Made by a program: the position numbers and the translations under genes. Source: Cordia subcordata (Eukaryota; Streptophyta; Magnoliopsida; Boraginales; Cordiaceae). From it: a stretch of 64,000 nt of DNA. Positions 1-10,799 of the stretch are shown piece after piece. The notes beneath the pieces were generated by a model that saw only the letters and a program-made list of their open reading frames with translations, had not been told where the DNA came from and did not search any database. Location of the stretch: contig JAPTOF010000020.1 in the NCBI GenBank assembly GCA_028554755.1, forward strand, positions 625,001 to 689,000, given 5' to 3'. Position 1 is the stretch's first letter; every line of letters begins with the position of its first letter.

Positions 1-1790
1 ATCTCCTGCGTAGAACTTAAAAGAGTTGCTGATAACCATTCGATCAAGTACAACGGCACTTCTCAGAACAAACTTAGCAACTTCAATCTCATTCCTTGTT
101 CCATGAAAGCCACCAAATGTTACCTCTTTAAGATGCTTATGAGCTATACACGTCTTTCGCATGCCGTCTTCATCATCAGATCTCGGTATTATTGTTTGCA
201 ACTGCAACCCTCGAAACAAGAAAAATGTCACATAATCGATGATAGTTTTAACCACTTAAACTACCACCAATTTTGTCAAACTCGAGTGTACGATGAAAGA
301 AAACTAATCATCACAGTGATGCAGGTAACTAGGAAAAAAAGATCATTGGAAATCCAAGGACAAACAGGTACCTCATTGACTCACCATTGTATTGAATATC
401 TGTCCAAGAGAGGGAGAGCGTTGATACCAACCTAGATCATACGCTGCCAATTGGAATTTCTCTAGAAGAGCACAGGCTCCCAGAATAGGGGTAACATTCA
501 TTAGATCGAACTCACGGTGATGCCAGCAAACAAGATATAATTGCCTAAGATTCCTGAACATGTTCCTTCCTGCATCTATGTATTCCAGCTGTAGAAGAAA
601 AATTCAAATGAGAAGCATAGAATCGTCAAGAATTGTCAGTAATTAAAGAAATATGTGAGAGAAAGAATCAGAAAACGGTTGCTTTTCGAAACCTTATCTG
701 TACAAGTGCAGAATGATAACAAGTCGAGGTGTTCCAAATCCTTTGCAAGCTCACAAAATACATAGGGTGCCGTCGATTTGCCACCTAAATATAGATCAAG
801 CATTCTCAGCTTGGGAACATGAGAGAGAAATAATTTTACCATGTATCTGCTAGAATATTCAAAGGTAATGAGATTAGGAGCACAAATGTCTATCTCTTTG
901 GCCCCACCGCACTGCGTCATACTCAAGAACTTCAACTGGTGAGGGGAATAGATGCTTAATTTAGGAGGAAGATCACCGTACTCAATTTTAAACTTCTCAA
1001 GGTTCAGACAAGAGGTCAAAATACTCTGAAATTGTCCACTGTGCAGAATAACACTATTCAGAGTAAGGGTTTTGAGGGAATTAAATTGGCATTTAGGAGT
1101 TAGCACCAGATTGCAGGCACACAAATGCAGATGTTCCAAAGAAGCTGAAGCTTCGGAAATCAACTGTAAAGGAAAACTATATTCGTTTGTTATTGTGTGG
1201 CAACCATCTGCGTCCAAAGTGGGAAACCTCAGCTTAAGGTCTTCAATGCCCATTCTAGCAATAGCTCGCATCCACTGCTCAAAATCAGAGATACACTCTG
1301 TTACAAAACAAAGGTCTATCTGCAGGGAAACTACCTTACGACCTGAATAAAGCCTCAACATGTGATCTACTACTTTGATAAATGTATCTCGGTGGCTGTT
1401 AGCCCAAGCAGGAGGATTATGAGAACAACCCTTTCGAAACATGAAAAGGCATGGAAACCTCAACGCGGGCATAAAAGCGTAAACATGTCTCCACCTTTTC
1501 GACAAAATACTTGTCCTAACAGCTTCTTTTATTGTCAAACGGGAAATAATGGAAGCCAATATTTTATCAGGCAGTTGACTGATCATATCCTCCTTTTGCA
1601 ATAAAACAGAAACAGTGTGGATGTTAGCAGACAGTTTATCTTTATCTTGCAATTGGCGGCGGAATCCATCCTCCTCCTCCTTGGTGGTATCCTCCTTCTC
1701 CTTGGTAGTATCCTCTTTCTCCTTTGGTATAACAGAAGTACCACAAAAAAACACACATGTTAGTACGCAGTTTTTATCTTTCATCGTCAC
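1..1790 (-). CDS. F-box/LRR/FBD protein, 3' end outside window
   Basis: Probable substrate-recognition subunit of an SCF ubiquitin ligase, of the plant FBD/F-box/LRR family. Exons read on the minus strand: 1790-693, 588-432 and 209 to beyond base 1. They join in frame at AG|GTTTCG..CTACAG|CTG and CTAG|GTTGGT..TTCGAG|GG. The F-box starts near residue 68 (ISQLPDKILASIISRLTIKE, then TSILSKRWRHVY). LRR-like repeats follow (LEHLHLCACNL, LKTLTLNSV, LEKFKIEY). The last visible exon holds the FBD signature (HLKEVTFGGFHGTRNEIEVA, FVLRSAVVLDRMVIS). The reading frame is open across all three exons. The first 65 residues are unusual: a short hydrophobic stretch, then Lys/Glu repeats (KEKEDTTKEKEDTTKEEED), so the real start may be the later Met before ISQLPDK. 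The family is known for rapid birth and death; a second copy's tail lies at 16.6 kb. The substrate is unknown. Confidence 0.85.
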
Positions 1791-1811
1791 CTCCTAATCC
1801 TATAGGTGGTT

Positions 1812-3716
1812 TCAGCAACGTTCTGGAAGAAGTACCTCTTGACATTCACAACGCGAGAAATATTTAACCAAAGTCTCTGTCATCGCAACACCACCTACCC
1901 AGGCTAGTACCGAAAAGAGAAAAGCCTTCGCTGCAACTAATTAATTAAAAATAGAAAGAAAAAAAAATTACAAATGTTGCTAATCACCATTGTCCCTTTC
2001 ATTGGAAAAAAAAAAAAAAAAGAATTAGCATATGCATGATTCTCTATTGAACAAAACACCGTATTGGTGGCATGGACTGAAACAATTTCAGAAACGAACA
2101 GACAAAAAATAGTGGAACGAAAAATAAAAAATAAAAAGACGCAATTTTGAGGAAAAAAAGAAGATTGAAAAAAATAGATTTTCGATGCGAAAAACAGAGA
2201 AAATTTTACCTTCTACTTTAAAAATCAAAATTTAGCAAATTCTTTGTCGTCTATAAAATAAAAGACAGTGCGAAATGACTTCAGATAGCCAAATAGAAAA
2301 CAAGCAATTTTGAAAATAGAATTAAAAAATAAAACACAGATAGAGAGGGAGAAAAGGAACATGTTGGAAGACAAACACAGATTTTGTAAAAGCACAGCAC
2401 AGAGCAAAGCGAGAACCATTTACCTTCAAAAACTCTCCTAGCCATGACAAACCCTCAAAAAGGCTTCTGACAGCAGTAAGATTCGAACCCTCTCCCAATG
2501 AAGTTAAATAGGAAAATTTTGGCCATTTAATTAAAAATATCATTAATGTATTTAAAAAAGATAATTATATGTTTTTTGTATTTTTTTAATTGTAATCTAA
2601 TCAAAATCTTTACTTTTCCTTTTTTATTCTTTTCCTAATTAGAATTTAATCAAATTATGGCATTTTTTTCCATCATGAACGACGGTGAAAATTTTCTTTT
2701 GTTTTTTTCCTAATTACAGTTTAATTGTTACGAAATTATAAATATATGTGGATATTCATTAAGGTAGGAATTGAGATATAGTTATCTTTTATCTCTATAG
2801 AAATAGAATTGGTTTGAAACTATGTAGTTTGTCTTATCTAACTACCCTATTTGTTGAATGATTGTACTACTTGTATAACTCAGCTAATCTAAGTTGCTTA
2901 ATGGATTTTGACAGCTTAAAACTTGTTATTTTCTTATCCATATGCATGAGCTTTGCTTCTTTCCTTGTCTTTGGTCTTATTAGGCTTCTCCATGTACTTT
3001 TGGAGCATTTTTTAAGCTATTTTGCTGCTGTACATGTTCAAGAATTACTTTTGACTGATTTTTTTAAATTTTTATGTGTTAGATTCTGGAGGAAGTGTTG
3101 GGAAAATGTGAGAATGATTATTCTGATTATCTTCTTTGTGTATAAGAACTATTTTGCAATTTGGGCCAAGGTCTGAGAAATTATGATACTTTGATTAATA
3201 TTTTGCATAATATTGTCTGAACGTGAGTGCACATCTATATGTGTGTGTCAGCGTGTGGCTTTCTTCCACTTAAATTATGATGAATGAAAATTTTGAGTCC
3301 TGGATAATAAAAGTCTATCGACTTATAAGGGTAGTTAAACAACTTAAGAGGTGTTACAACAAGCACTATAAATCAACTAAAAAAAAAAAAAAACATAATA
3401 CTTTCCATGGCTTTAACTTGTGTTCACTCATGACAATACCAGCGGCAGTTAGTGCTATAATCAAGAAATTATCATCACAAAAATAATTAAAAAAGACCTG
3501 GAATTTTTATTCTTTTTTCAGACCACCTCAGCATACTAACATTACTTCGAGTTTTCTTTCTTTTTTTTTTTTTTTCTAAAGTATAATTCCAATGCACACA
3601 GCAGGAGAAGGTCCTACACAAAAAACATAAAAAAGAGAAAGAGAAAAAAAAAAAAAAAAGCGCAAATTACCTTCAGAAAATCTCATCGGCATGACCCTGT
3701 TTCCTGAAACCGCCAT
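1812..3716 (-). CDS. Possible small two-exon membrane protein (54 aa)
   Basis: Not recognised. Exon 1 (3716-3671) begins MAVSGNRVMPMRFSE and ends at a good donor, GAAG|GTAATT. Exon 2 (1930-1812) follows TTGCAG and continues in frame with a hydrophobic segment (KAFLFSVLAWVGGVAMTETL), then VKYFSRCECQEVLLPERC and stop. The lengths, 46+119 nt, give 55 codons exactly. A minus-strand TATAAATA lies at about 3756-3763, some 40 bp upstream of exon 1, and faces away from the plus-strand gene whose leader starts near 3.9 kb. One helix near residues 17-36 suggests a membrane peptide. The stop lies only 21 nt upstream of the F-box ATG and in the same frame, so this could instead be an upstream ORF of the F-box transcript. 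Transcript evidence is lacking. Confidence 0.4.
1980..3300. repeat. Segmental duplication block, copy A
   Basis: Nearly the same sequence recurs in copy B: 2024-2845 matches 8020-8853 and 2848-3280 matches 10800-11253. Copy B has about 1.95 kb between these two halves that copy A lacks. The block contains a 104-codon open frame (2862-3176) preserved in copy B, and LTR-like AT-rich sequence ending ACCCTATTTG. A 22-nt stretch at 2445-2424 on the minus strand (ATG..GAAG before GTAAAT) resembles the 3' end of the small gene's exon 1 and recurs at 8447-8426. The duplicated open frame is not typical protein and looks like intron or transposon sequence. Confidence 0.85.
3300..3660. other. Intergenic stretch, nothing recognised
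   Basis: AT-rich with several homopolymer A and T runs. I see no supported coding sequence or RNA gene. Confidence 0.6.
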
Positions 3717-3739
3717 GCCACTGGCATAATAGTCCCTAA

Positions 3740-3970
3740 GAGCCCTACCTAGATATATTTATACATATGGCGGACAAAAGTATAAGGGAAAAAAAAAAAG
3801 GCTTTTTAATTTGATTGGGTCGGCCCACCCACTGGGCTAGTAGCATAAAAAGCCCAACTCACGCAGTCTTCGGTTCTTCCCGCCACGCATACCAACGATA
3901 AATACAAGCCAAACATTGCTTTCGTCTCTCAGTTCTGCAAATTTGAATTCCCCTAAGCTTTTCTCGAGGG
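3740..3970. promoter_or_regulatory. Candidate divergent promoter
   Basis: The minus strand has TATAAATA at about 3756-3763. The plus strand has site II-type GGCCCA and AGCCCAA elements at about 3823-3857 and an ATAAATA at about 3898, followed by a C/T-rich leader and a donor (GAG|GGTAAG or GG|GTAAG) near 3969. Site II elements are known TCP-binding promoter motifs of housekeeping and growth genes. The related gene at 12.4 kb has the same kind of GGCCCA cluster upstream. Confidence 0.45.
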
Positions 3971-3974
3971 TAAG

Positions 3975-4417
3975 TTGATTCCTCACTCATTCACTCATAC
4001 TCTTTCGTCTATTGATTTTCATAATCCTATGCACACACACACACACATATATAATCGATTAACGTATTTGCTTAATTTTTTTTTTCTACTTTCAGCTTCT
4101 CGAAGGTACAAATCGCACCTCACTCATTCTGCAGATCTCATTCTGCAGAGTCTCGAAGGTGAACTCCATTTCTCTACATTTTCACGTTTTTTTTTTTTTT
4201 TTCCAAATTGTACCATACGAATGACACACACGCACACGCACACATATATGTTCATTCCTTTTCGTCTCTCATTCTGCATTTTTCCTCTGCTTTAGCTTAT
4301 CAAAGGCAGAGCTCGCTCGCTCTCGTTCGGCAAATTTTATCCGATCAACGGTACAACTCTGTCCCTCACTCGCCTCTCTCGTCTCTCTTCATTACCATAC
4401 GAATGTGCACACACACA

Positions 4418-4455
<38 letters not shown>

Positions 4456-5430
4456 TTAATTGAGATTGTTTGTTAGTTTCTCTTCTCAGTATGCGAGAGC
4501 GTTATACTATTAGTGTGTGAATTTACTTTTTGCTGTAGATTTGGATTTGGATTTGCTTGAGCGTATATCTACACATTACTTGTTCGTAGATTTTGCATAT
4601 TAGTATGTGAATTTGCTTTTTTTGTTCATATTCTTCTTTTGAAAACGGTACAGCTCACTCGCCTCTTTGCATTTTGATAATTTTTTCAAACTGTACCATA
4701 CGAATGTGTGCACACACATGCATATAATTTAGATTGTGTGTTAGTTTCTCTTCTCACTGTGCGAGAGCGCGTACTAAGAGTTACGATTTGCTTTCGATTT
4801 GGATTTGCTTGAGCATATATCTACACAACACTTTTTCATAAATTTGCATATTAGTATGTGAATTTGCTTTTTAAGCTTACATTTTCTGATAATTTTTGTT
4901 AGATTTTAAGTGTATACCTTCATATTCTTCTTTTGAAATGCGTGTTTGGTACGAAAGTAGTGGATCATGCTAAATCTTCATGATTTTAAGTAACACGGAA
5001 TTGTTTTACATCTTTCGTTAACTTTCCATTGAAATGAAGATGTGAACTTGCTAATTAGGTTTTTGACTCTAAAATAATATTGCCCCAGCATTAACTTATT
5101 TTATGTTCTTTACTTAGTTTAATGCAAATATTCTTGATTTTGCAAACTCTAATGGTGCTGGTTATATATTGATTGGATATGATCACTTTCGTTGATATTC
5201 TAATTCAATGTGAGATAAGGTTTAGCAGGACTCTTCATTGATCAATGAAGAGTTTGAGGCTCGGAAAAGTTAGGATACATATACTGTTTGTATAATTCAG
5301 ATAGATAATAGTACGTGGTTTCTTTTTCGTTTACACATGTTATACTAAAAAGCTAAATTGTGATCTGAACTTTTTGCTATTGCACAATGGAAGCTCCAAA
5401 AACACTGAAATAATGCTAGTATGCGTTGTA
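3975..5430 (+). other. Repetitive 5' leader/intron region of the small membrane-protein gene A
   Basis: Between the promoter and the coding exon lies a C/T-rich region with CA and TC microsatellites (TC run at about 4421-4450). A direct repeat of about 270 bp is present: 4390-4660 resembles 4690-4945, sharing ACCATACGAATG, GTTAGTTTCTCTTCTCA and GGATTTGCTTGAGC. Several short segments ending CTCGAAGG or TCAAAGG next to GT could be alternative leader exons. This is probably 5'UTR with introns. Confidence 0.4.
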
Positions 5431-5433
5431 GAC

Positions 5434-5793
5434 ATGCCAGCCCAAGAGTCCATTGTATTTCGTGTGCTTTCCCCCGCTGACTTTAGGATGATTGCAAATG
5501 AGGATGGGAGGGTCTTCTTTGATGATCATGCTGCGGACGAGGATGTCAAGAATTTACTGACTGCATACACACGGCATCGGCCATACATCGAGCGGAGGGC
5601 CCCACCTAATGGTGGCGGAGGAGATTGCTTTTGGAAGAAATTGTTGCTGTTGATGACTCCCGTCCTCCTCCTTGGGGTGGGACTACGTGTGATCTACCAG
5701 GACTGGAAGGACAGTGGTTCACCACCGCTCATCCATCTCGAGATCCGCCCTTCCCTGTTTGGGGAAGGGGGATGGCTGAAAAGGAAAAAATAG
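5434..5793 (+). CDS. Small membrane-anchored protein A (119 aa), unknown family
   Basis: Not recognised; a lineage-specific family is suspected. The ATG follows a splice-like acceptor TTGTAG|AC, and gene B at 12467 has the same TGTAG|ACATG arrangement, which is why I prefer this start over codons further upstream. The N-terminal half is soluble and mixed in charge (MPAQESIVFRVLSPADF..). A Gly-rich linker comes next (PPNGGGGD), then FWKKLLLLMTPVLLLGVGLR forms a hydrophobic helix near residues 69-87. The tail carries YQDWKDSGSPPLIHLEI and ends in a basic WLKRKK. The part shared with gene B is FWK-(K/R)-LL, then (T/S)P-x-LL-x-G, Y-x-DWK-x-SG-x-PPLI and an acidic I/L-rich strand. The site II-type promoter suggests broad expression. 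No catalytic motif is visible. Confidence 0.55.
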   Translation: MPAQESIVFRVLSPADFRMIANEDGRVFFDDHAADEDVKNLLTAYTRHRPYIERRAPPNGGGGDCFWKKLLLLMTPVLLLGVGLRVIYQDWKDSGSPPLIHLEIRPSLFGEGGWLKRKK

Positions 5794-5899
5794 CATCTTC
5801 TCTGGTGCTGTTAGAAATCTGCTTTGGTATCACCTATTGGCATCATATTGTGTGACATTAGAACTATCTTCTATTTCCATTTCTTGTATATGTTGCGCT

Positions 5900-6065
5900 T
5901 GAATTACCTACGTTTACTCCTCCATCATGGGTAATAACAAATTTTAGCTTTCCCCTAGCTGGTTGACTTTAAAGAAACAGAAGATTACTTCCTTTTAGGG
6001 GGACCTTTTACTCTTACTTGCGAGAATCTTCAAGTCAGGAAATAAAGGGAATATCAGTTTCAAAA
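5900..6065. repeat. Downstream end of duplicated block, copy A
   Basis: The stretch at about 5940-6030 (TTTTAGCTTTCCCC.., TTTAAAGAAACAGAA.., GACCTTTTACTCTTACTTGC) recurs with divergence at about 13973-14065. The duplication therefore extends past the coding exon of gene A, and the copies span about 2.0-6.06 and 8.0-14.08 kb. Confidence 0.55.
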
Positions 6066-6795
6066 TCTCTTTCAGTGAAGTTCTTGTGATAAATAATCTT
6101 TTTCAGCTTAGATAAGTGTCACAGGCATAAAAGAGTACTTTGTATTTCAAAAGCAAATCTTTCACTAGCATCATGTTGATTTGTCCTCTGGTTCTTTCTC
6201 TCTTTTGCTTTGGTTGCTGAGAAGTCGTTTGTGTCCTCAAACAATCTTCTCTAGTATCTGCACCTTCAGATGCCAGTTTAAAATAAAATGCTGCTAAATT
6301 TAGAGAACCGGTATTCTGTAAGTATGGCATTAAATACATCAGTGCAGTATATTATACAGATATAAGATGTAAACCAGAACATGGTATACATTGATGTAGC
6401 TAAGTTTACTGAAAGATAATTTAATGTATTTATAAATACTTTAAAATATGACACTTTCTGATGTTCAAACAGTTAGGGATGTCCACTGCGCTGGAAACTC
6501 TAACTACTTTCCGTAGGCTACTTTCCATCAGCTAAAAGATAACTCAATGCATAAAGATAACTCACTGCTTGAAACCCTAAACGAATCAAAATCTACATTG
6601 TATTGGGATATGTTTCTCTATCTAGAAACTCTGGACTGCTATTTTCTAGTCCACAAAGTTTGGATGATTAATGATAGAAGTTCTTGTTTTGGCCATACAT
6701 ATTCATTCCTATGTTAACCTCTTCAGATAATTAGTGTTTGTTTGCGTAATTAAATCAATTTACTTAAGAAGTATAGTAGTTTCAGTCCAATTTCT
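6065..6795. other. Intergenic stretch, nothing recognised
   Basis: AT-rich sequence without a supported open frame. It lies just before the SBP-box relic. Confidence 0.5.
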
Positions 6796-6799
6796 TGCA

Positions 6800-7425
6800 G
6801 GTGAAAGACTTCTCTCATTTGGCAGTCCTGAAAAACTCAGTAGCACTATTTTGAGCTCCACTTGGGTTGGGGTTGTGAATGCTGATAATGATTTGCTGAT
6901 GTACAGCAACCAAGCAGACCTAATACCTTGTTAGAAAAAACTCTTCTGGTGAAGCTTCAACTCGTAGCTTCAAAGGAGTAAATCGGTTCCGGTTCATGCT
7001 AAGCACTCAACGTGCCTTACCTGACTCTTGTTTACGTCAACCGTTTCTTGATCCTATTTCTGCATCAACAAATAGTAAATGCAACCAGAAGATATTCTCA
7101 GGTGGATTAAATCAAGTTGCGGACTTTGATCGTGCACTCTCTTCTGTCACCGGCACCTGCTCCTGCTGTAATTAGGGAGATCGGCTTGAGCCACATGGTG
7201 CAGCTTGAAACCACGCATCACGTGCAGTCTTTAGCTCACAACATGCACTTTAGAAGTCTAGGTGAATATTGGTCTGCACAAGACATCGAAAGCAAGCCAA
7301 TAATTTCTCTTGCACACTCGCAAGGTGGCAAGAGTTTCAACCTCCGTTTCCAAGATGTTTCATAATGGGCCTGATGGGTCATTTACAAGTGCATCTCAAT
7401 AGGCACTCGCATTCATGTGGGAGTA
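6800..7425 (+). pseudogene. Decayed 3' part of an SBP-box (SPL-like) gene
   Basis: Pieces in different frames line up with the C-terminal half of SQUAMOSA PROMOTER BINDING-LIKE proteins. They are GERLLSFGSPEKLSSTILSS and TWVGVVNADNDLL near 6800; FRFMLSTQRALPDSCLRQPF near 6990; DFDRAL then, after a shift, LLSPAPAPAV, IREIGLSHMVQ and RSLGEYWS near 7125-7280; then, after another shift, FHNGPDGSFTSASQ and a stop near 7360-7402. The DFDRALSLLS..LSHMVQ pattern is typical of the SPL C-terminus. The zinc-binding SBP domain is not visible upstream. There are at least two frameshifts and an early stop after DLIPC, so it is almost certainly dead. It sits between the two copies of the segmental duplication. 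Confidence 0.6.
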
Positions 7426-7429
7426 GCTT

Positions 7430-7930
7430 TTGCCTTCTGCGTCTAGCTAGTGTTATCTCCGAGACAAGTTGTCTACTGAGGTTGAGATTCTTTCTCTCTG
7501 TGCTATTGTGTTTAGCTTCTTCATCCAAGAAGTCAACACCTCGAACGCGGACATAAGAAAATCATCTTCCTCACCATCCTCCCCCCTCTCTCTGTCTATC
7601 CCAAGAGGTGCTGAACATGAACAGATATGAGCTGCTTTTGCCATGGCTCAACATCTGAAGTAGATCAATGTGAAGAACAATCAGTAGGGGCTTTTGCCAA
7701 TTCATATTATCAATTTATCTTAATCTTTCACCAGTTAATTGAAAGTTATGTGATTGTATTCAAGACTTTACAACGATTGCAGCAACATTTCTTCTGTGCT
7801 GCTGCTTCTTTTGTTTTCTGGCCATTGGAAATGTTTTATCAAACAAAGATCATAATTACATGAAGATCAAAGTCCAGAGCATCCATGAGAAAACTGGAAA
7901 AGAAGAAACAAAAAACCATCCATCAATTGT
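7430..7930. other. Intergenic stretch, nothing recognised
   Basis: Short open frames on both strands without family resemblance. Confidence 0.5.
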
Positions 7931-7931
7931 A

Positions 7932-8151
7932 GGATCCTTGGACAGAAGGAGAGCTGAATGATGCAAAATTGAAACTACAAACTCGTGACATTGGGAGTGT
8001 CTTTTTTCTGGAGAAAAAAGAATTAGCATATGCACGATTCTCTATTGAACAAAACACCGAATTGGAGGCATGGGCTGAAATTATTTTAGAAAGGAACAGA
8101 CAAAAAATAGTGGAACGAAAAATAAAAGAACACAAAAGGAAACAATTTTGA
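7932..8151 (+). CDS. Possible terminal exon of unknown gene (charged helical protein)
   Basis: After an acceptor-like AATTGTAG the frame reads DPWTEGELNDAKLKLQTRDI, then coiled-coil-like RFSIEQNTELEAWAEIILER and a basic end KIKEHKRKQF before TGA. Amino-acid composition looks coding rather than random for this AT content. The homologous stretch in copy A (2024-2150) has an internal stop (ATGCATGATT for ATGCACGATT), so that copy is broken. Upstream exons were not found. It may be a relic of a transposon-borne or duplicated gene. Confidence 0.25.
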
Positions 8152-8855
8152 GGGGAAAAAAAAAGAAATAAATAAATAGATTTTGGATGCGAAAAACAGA
8201 AAAAATTTTACCTTTTACTTTAAAAATCAAAATTTAGCAAATCTTTTATCGTCTATAAAATAAAAGACAGGGCGAATTGACTTTAGATAGCAAAATAGAA
8301 AACAAGCAATTTTGAAAATAGAATTAAAAAAGAAAACACAGAGAGAGGGGGAGAAAATGAACGTGTTCGAAGACAAACACAGATTTTGTGAAAGTACAAC
8401 ACAGAGCAAAGCGAGAACCATTTACCTTCAAAAACTCTCGTAGCCATGACAAATCTTCAAAAAGGCTTCTAACAGCAATAGGATTCGAACCCTCTCCAAA
8501 TGAAGTTAAATAGGAAAATTTTGGCCATTTAATTAAAAATATAATTAATGTATTTAAAAAAGATAATTATATGTTTTTTGTATTTTTTTAATTGTAATCT
8601 AATCAAAATCTTTACTTTTCCTTTTTTGTTCTTTTCCTAATTAGAATTTAATCAAATTATGGCATTTTTTTCCATCATGAATGACGGTGAAAATTTTCTT
8701 TTGTTCTTTTCCTAATTACAATTTAATTGTTATGAAATATGTAAATATATGTGGATATTCATTATGGTAGGAATTGAGATATAGTTATCTTTTATCTCTA
8801 TAGATATAGAATTGGTTTGAAACTATGTAGTTTGTCTTATCTAACTACCCTATTT
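8020..8855. repeat. Segmental duplication block, copy B, left part
   Basis: Nearly the same sequence as 2024-2848 with scattered substitutions and small indels. It carries the same minus-strand 22-nt ATG..GAAG|GTAAAT motif (8447-8426) as copy A. Confidence 0.85.
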
Positions 8856-8990
8856 GCCCCTATAAATAGGGTTTTTAGCATTGTATTTTCAACACATCAA
8901 AATAATAAGAGTTCTTTTCCCTCTTATAATATTTTCTATCTTTATTTAATGTTCTCAGTTAGTTTCACAACACAGCACGAGGCTCTTGGT
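8760..8990 (+). mobile_element. LTR-like sequence fragment
   Basis: Continuous sequence with a TATA-type element (CCTATAAATAGGG at about 8859) followed by a C/T-rich stretch (TTTTCCCTCTTATAATATTTTC). Similar downstream sequence recurs at about 12949-13000 (CATCAAAATAATAAGAGTTTT). This looks like the U3/R part of an LTR. Copy A has only the part upstream of ACCCTATTTG, which suggests copy A suffered the deletion. Confidence 0.35.
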
Positions 8991-9059
8991 TTGGAGTAAA
9001 AACTAAACTTCTCGGCTCTTGGTTTAGAGGAAAAACTAAACTTCTTGATTCAAGGTAAT

Positions 9060-9460
9060 TTCCTTAAAAATAAAATAATTATGTTTCCTTTTTTACATTT
9101 TTTCTATTCATAATCTAACCAAATTCTTTACTAAAAAAATAATTATTTTTCCTTTTTTACATTTTTTCTAATTATAATCTAACCAAACTCTTTACTTTTC
9201 CTTTTTTGTTAACTAAACTTCTTGATTTCCTTAAAAAAATAATTATGTTTCATTTTTTACATTTTTCCTAGTCATAATCTAACCAAATTCTTTACTGAAA
9301 AAATAATTATGTTTAATCATAATCTAACCAAATTCTTTACTTTTCCTTTTTTTCGTTATTTTTCCTAATTATGATCTAATCAAAATAACAAAAAAGGAAA
9401 GGTAAGGAGTTTGGTTAGATTATGATTAGAAAAAAAAATGTAAAAAAGAAAATAAAATTT
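9060..9460. repeat. Short tandem repeat with an inverted copy
   Basis: A unit of about 60 bp (AATTATGTTTCCTTTTTTAC, then TCATAATCTAACCAAATTC and TTTAC) recurs four or five times between about 9066 and 9345. An inverted version (GTTTGGTTAGATTATGATTA) follows at about 9408. The arms could fold into a long hairpin. Confidence 0.6.
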
Positions 9461-9833
9461 TTTTTACACGCATTAGTTATATTTTTAAGTGAATGGTTAA
9501 GATTTTCTTATCACTCTATATATAAAAAGAATCACTTCATCCTGGTTTTGGTCGTCTGGGTAATTTTGTCATTTTACCACACTTATTATTATTAATTTTT
9601 TTTTGCTTTTTTGTTGGCCATTTTTTATGTCCACGACTTTGCTGTCGGCTGCAGACTTCTTATTATACCTTCTCAAACATCTCAAGCCCCTCCCCAATTC
9701 CGTCCTTTTTCTCCACTCCCATAACGGTTCTCTTCTCTATTTCTCAAGATTCTTTCATTTTTCTTTTTCCTTCTTTATAATTTAATTTTCCACCCTTTCT
9801 TTTTCTTGTTATTGTAATGCTTTTCATCTTTGC

Positions 9834-9978
9834 ATGGATCTTTTAGGTGCTAAATCTGATACTACTTACACATTTAAAGGAAGATTTTTTCTTGAGCATT
9901 GGTTTGGGAGCAGCGGCAGCATCATCAGGAGGGAGGGTGGTAGTCGTGGTGGTGGTGGCGGATTCTCTCGAAGTAAAG
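9834..9978 (+). CDS. Possible first exon of unknown gene fragment
   Basis: The ATG starts MDLLGAKSDTTYTFKGRFFL, then EHWFGSSGSI and a Gly-rich run GGSRGGGGGFSRSK, ending at a strong donor AAAG|GTAAGG. A C/T-rich leader precedes it (CTTCTCTATTTCTCAAG). The T-rich sequence after the donor resembles a plant intron. No continuing exon was recognised before 11.3 kb. It could be the 5' end of a gene caught in the duplication, or chance. Confidence 0.25.
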
Positions 9979-9979
9979 G

Positions 9980-10795
9980 TAAGGTCTTAGAATTTTCACC
10001 AATCCTAATTTCCTTCTTTTTCTCCTTTCAATTAACTAAGTAATTAATTTATTTGTTGCTTTTTCTGTAATTGTATTTCTTTTGTTTTACTCTGTTGAAG
10101 CAACTTTTGATTTTGTTCTTTTCAATTAATTCCTTGTTGCTTTTAATTTCTTTTCTTTTCCTTCTAATTTCTACCTATTTGACCAATTTTAGGTCGTTTA
10201 TCCTTTACTCATGCTAAACGATTGAAAATCCCAAGTTCATTCATCATTTGTGTAGCTCTGCAATTTGCATTTCTAATAGCAACTTATGCAAGGATTACGA
10301 GATTGGAGCTAGGATTTCACGAAGTTACAATTCTTGACACCAAATTGAATTAAATTGGTTGTGTTTGTGGATAGGAGGTGGGTGTGTTGTTGCTTCTGTG
10401 CTGCACACTGATAAAAATTAGAATTCATAAGCATAATTTTTACAGTTTCCTAACTTATATCTATTTTTGTAAAACTAAAGAAAAGTGAACCCAAAGACGT
10501 CACAGGCCGTGGTTATATGATAATCGCAATTTTGTGCTCACCACTTCAAATGCAGTATATTAGACCTCGAGTTCTGTCATTTTGTTCGATCGTTCATTTA
10601 TTAGTCTGTTAAATCTTTTGCTAAAAGTTTGAGCTAGCAGTCAATTCATCTTCACTAAGTATTTCTATTGGTTACTTGATTCTGTGGATAGAAATATTAA
10701 GCTTGTTTTCATGCAAAAGGTGTACTTCTGCATCTTTCGAGATCCTGCATGTGTGGTGAGTAGATCAATCCGGCAATGGTTTTAGATTTCATAAA
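9980..10795. other. Intron-like or intergenic stretch
   Basis: T-rich sequence without supported coding potential, present in copy B but absent from copy A. Confidence 0.5.
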
Positions 10796-10799
10796 TTTG

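Noticed and set aside
2862..3176. 104-codon frame, conserved at 10808-11122
   Set aside because: Conservation is explained by the recent block duplication; the composition is that of T-rich intron DNA and no motif is present.
4021..4459. Ser/Leu/His-rich frames in the gene A leader
   Set aside because: Produced by CA and TC microsatellites in probable 5'UTR or intron.
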